Assembly: GCA_009928665.1 (NCBI GenBank)
Contig: SACF01000045.1
Span: forward strand, 1-34,213
Direction: 5' to 3'
DNA: 34,213 nucleotides
Origin: Alphaproteobacteria bacterium
Lineage (GTDB): Bacteria > Bacteroidota > Bacteroidia > Bacteroidales > FEN-979
Under the pieces are notes generated by a model. That model made no database searches and was not told the origin of the DNA. It worked only from the letters and a program-made list of their open reading frames with translations. How positions within the stretch are numbered: position 1 is the stretch's first letter; each line of letters begins with the position of its first letter. Shown here in pieces: positions 34,100 to 34,213 of the stretch. The translations under genes and the position numbers were made by a program.

Positions 34100-34213
34100 T
34101 CAGAAATGTTTGGATTTTACGAAGCCTCGGTTTTTGTATCGTTCAATCGTTTCTTTCTCCTTTGATTTATCTGAGATAAAAATTATTGTCTTACCATCCT
34201 CCAAAACAACAGG
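34100..34213 (-). CDS. 3' end of a gene entering from the right edge
   Basis: On the minus strand a frame is open from the window edge to a TGA at 34100-34102, giving 37 residues that contain LEDGKTIIFISDKSKEKET and end in GFVKSKHF. The composition (charged, with a beta strand and a helix) looks like real protein. I do not recognise the family. It lies 122 nt upstream of, and on the same strand as, the giant T9SS gene. Confidence 0.55.
   Translation of the reverse strand, partial: PVVLEDGKTIIFISDKSKEKETIERYKNRGFVKSKHF

Overview
The window is chromosomal DNA from a member of the Bacteroidetes, most likely an uncultured Bacteroidales-type organism. Four encoded proteins end in type-A sorting domains of the type IX secretion system (T9SS). 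Several genes and a tRNA are preceded by the Bacteroidetes promoter element TAnnTTTG, and Shine-Dalgarno sites are mostly absent. The MeaB GTPase points to a methylmalonyl-CoA mutase pathway. No single gene fixes the species.

Left part (1-9176, + strand): four secreted proteins. The first is cut by the window edge. They share a small set of extracellular modules (BACON, a ~100-residue 'GAF-G-ECRG' module, 'GY-W...WVGSL' repeats, PKD-like domains), and the first and fourth are paralogues that enclose the second and third. The third is a beta-helix protein without its own sorting domain.

9196-13792 (+): a promoter followed by a divergent sigma-70-like factor, a membrane-anchored anti-sigma-like protein with a predicted periplasmic TPR domain, and a TPR-CHAT protease with a signal peptide and a C-terminal membrane anchor. 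This looks like an envelope signalling relay and is the most interesting set of genes here.

13971-16257 (-): housekeeping operon yicC-gmk-nadD, with about 185 bp of unusual heptad repeats between yicC and gmk. 16491-20927: a phospholipase D/cardiolipin synthase-like enzyme (+), then on the minus strand an EamA transporter, a small heat-shock protein with a strong terminator, and a glutamine synthetase.

21007-25731 (+): a TerC-family membrane protein, then CheR, a stand-alone CheB and a hybrid histidine kinase, with no other chemotaxis genes. 25764-28086: meaB (-) and, divergently, a class-A-beta-lactamase-like serine hydrolase (+).

28104-34213: tRNA-Lys(CTT) with promoter and terminator, then a visibly AT-richer tract with a decayed transposase fragment, one very large repeat-built T9SS protein on the minus strand, and the 3' end of another minus-strand gene. 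No CRISPR array, rRNA or intact insertion sequence was seen.
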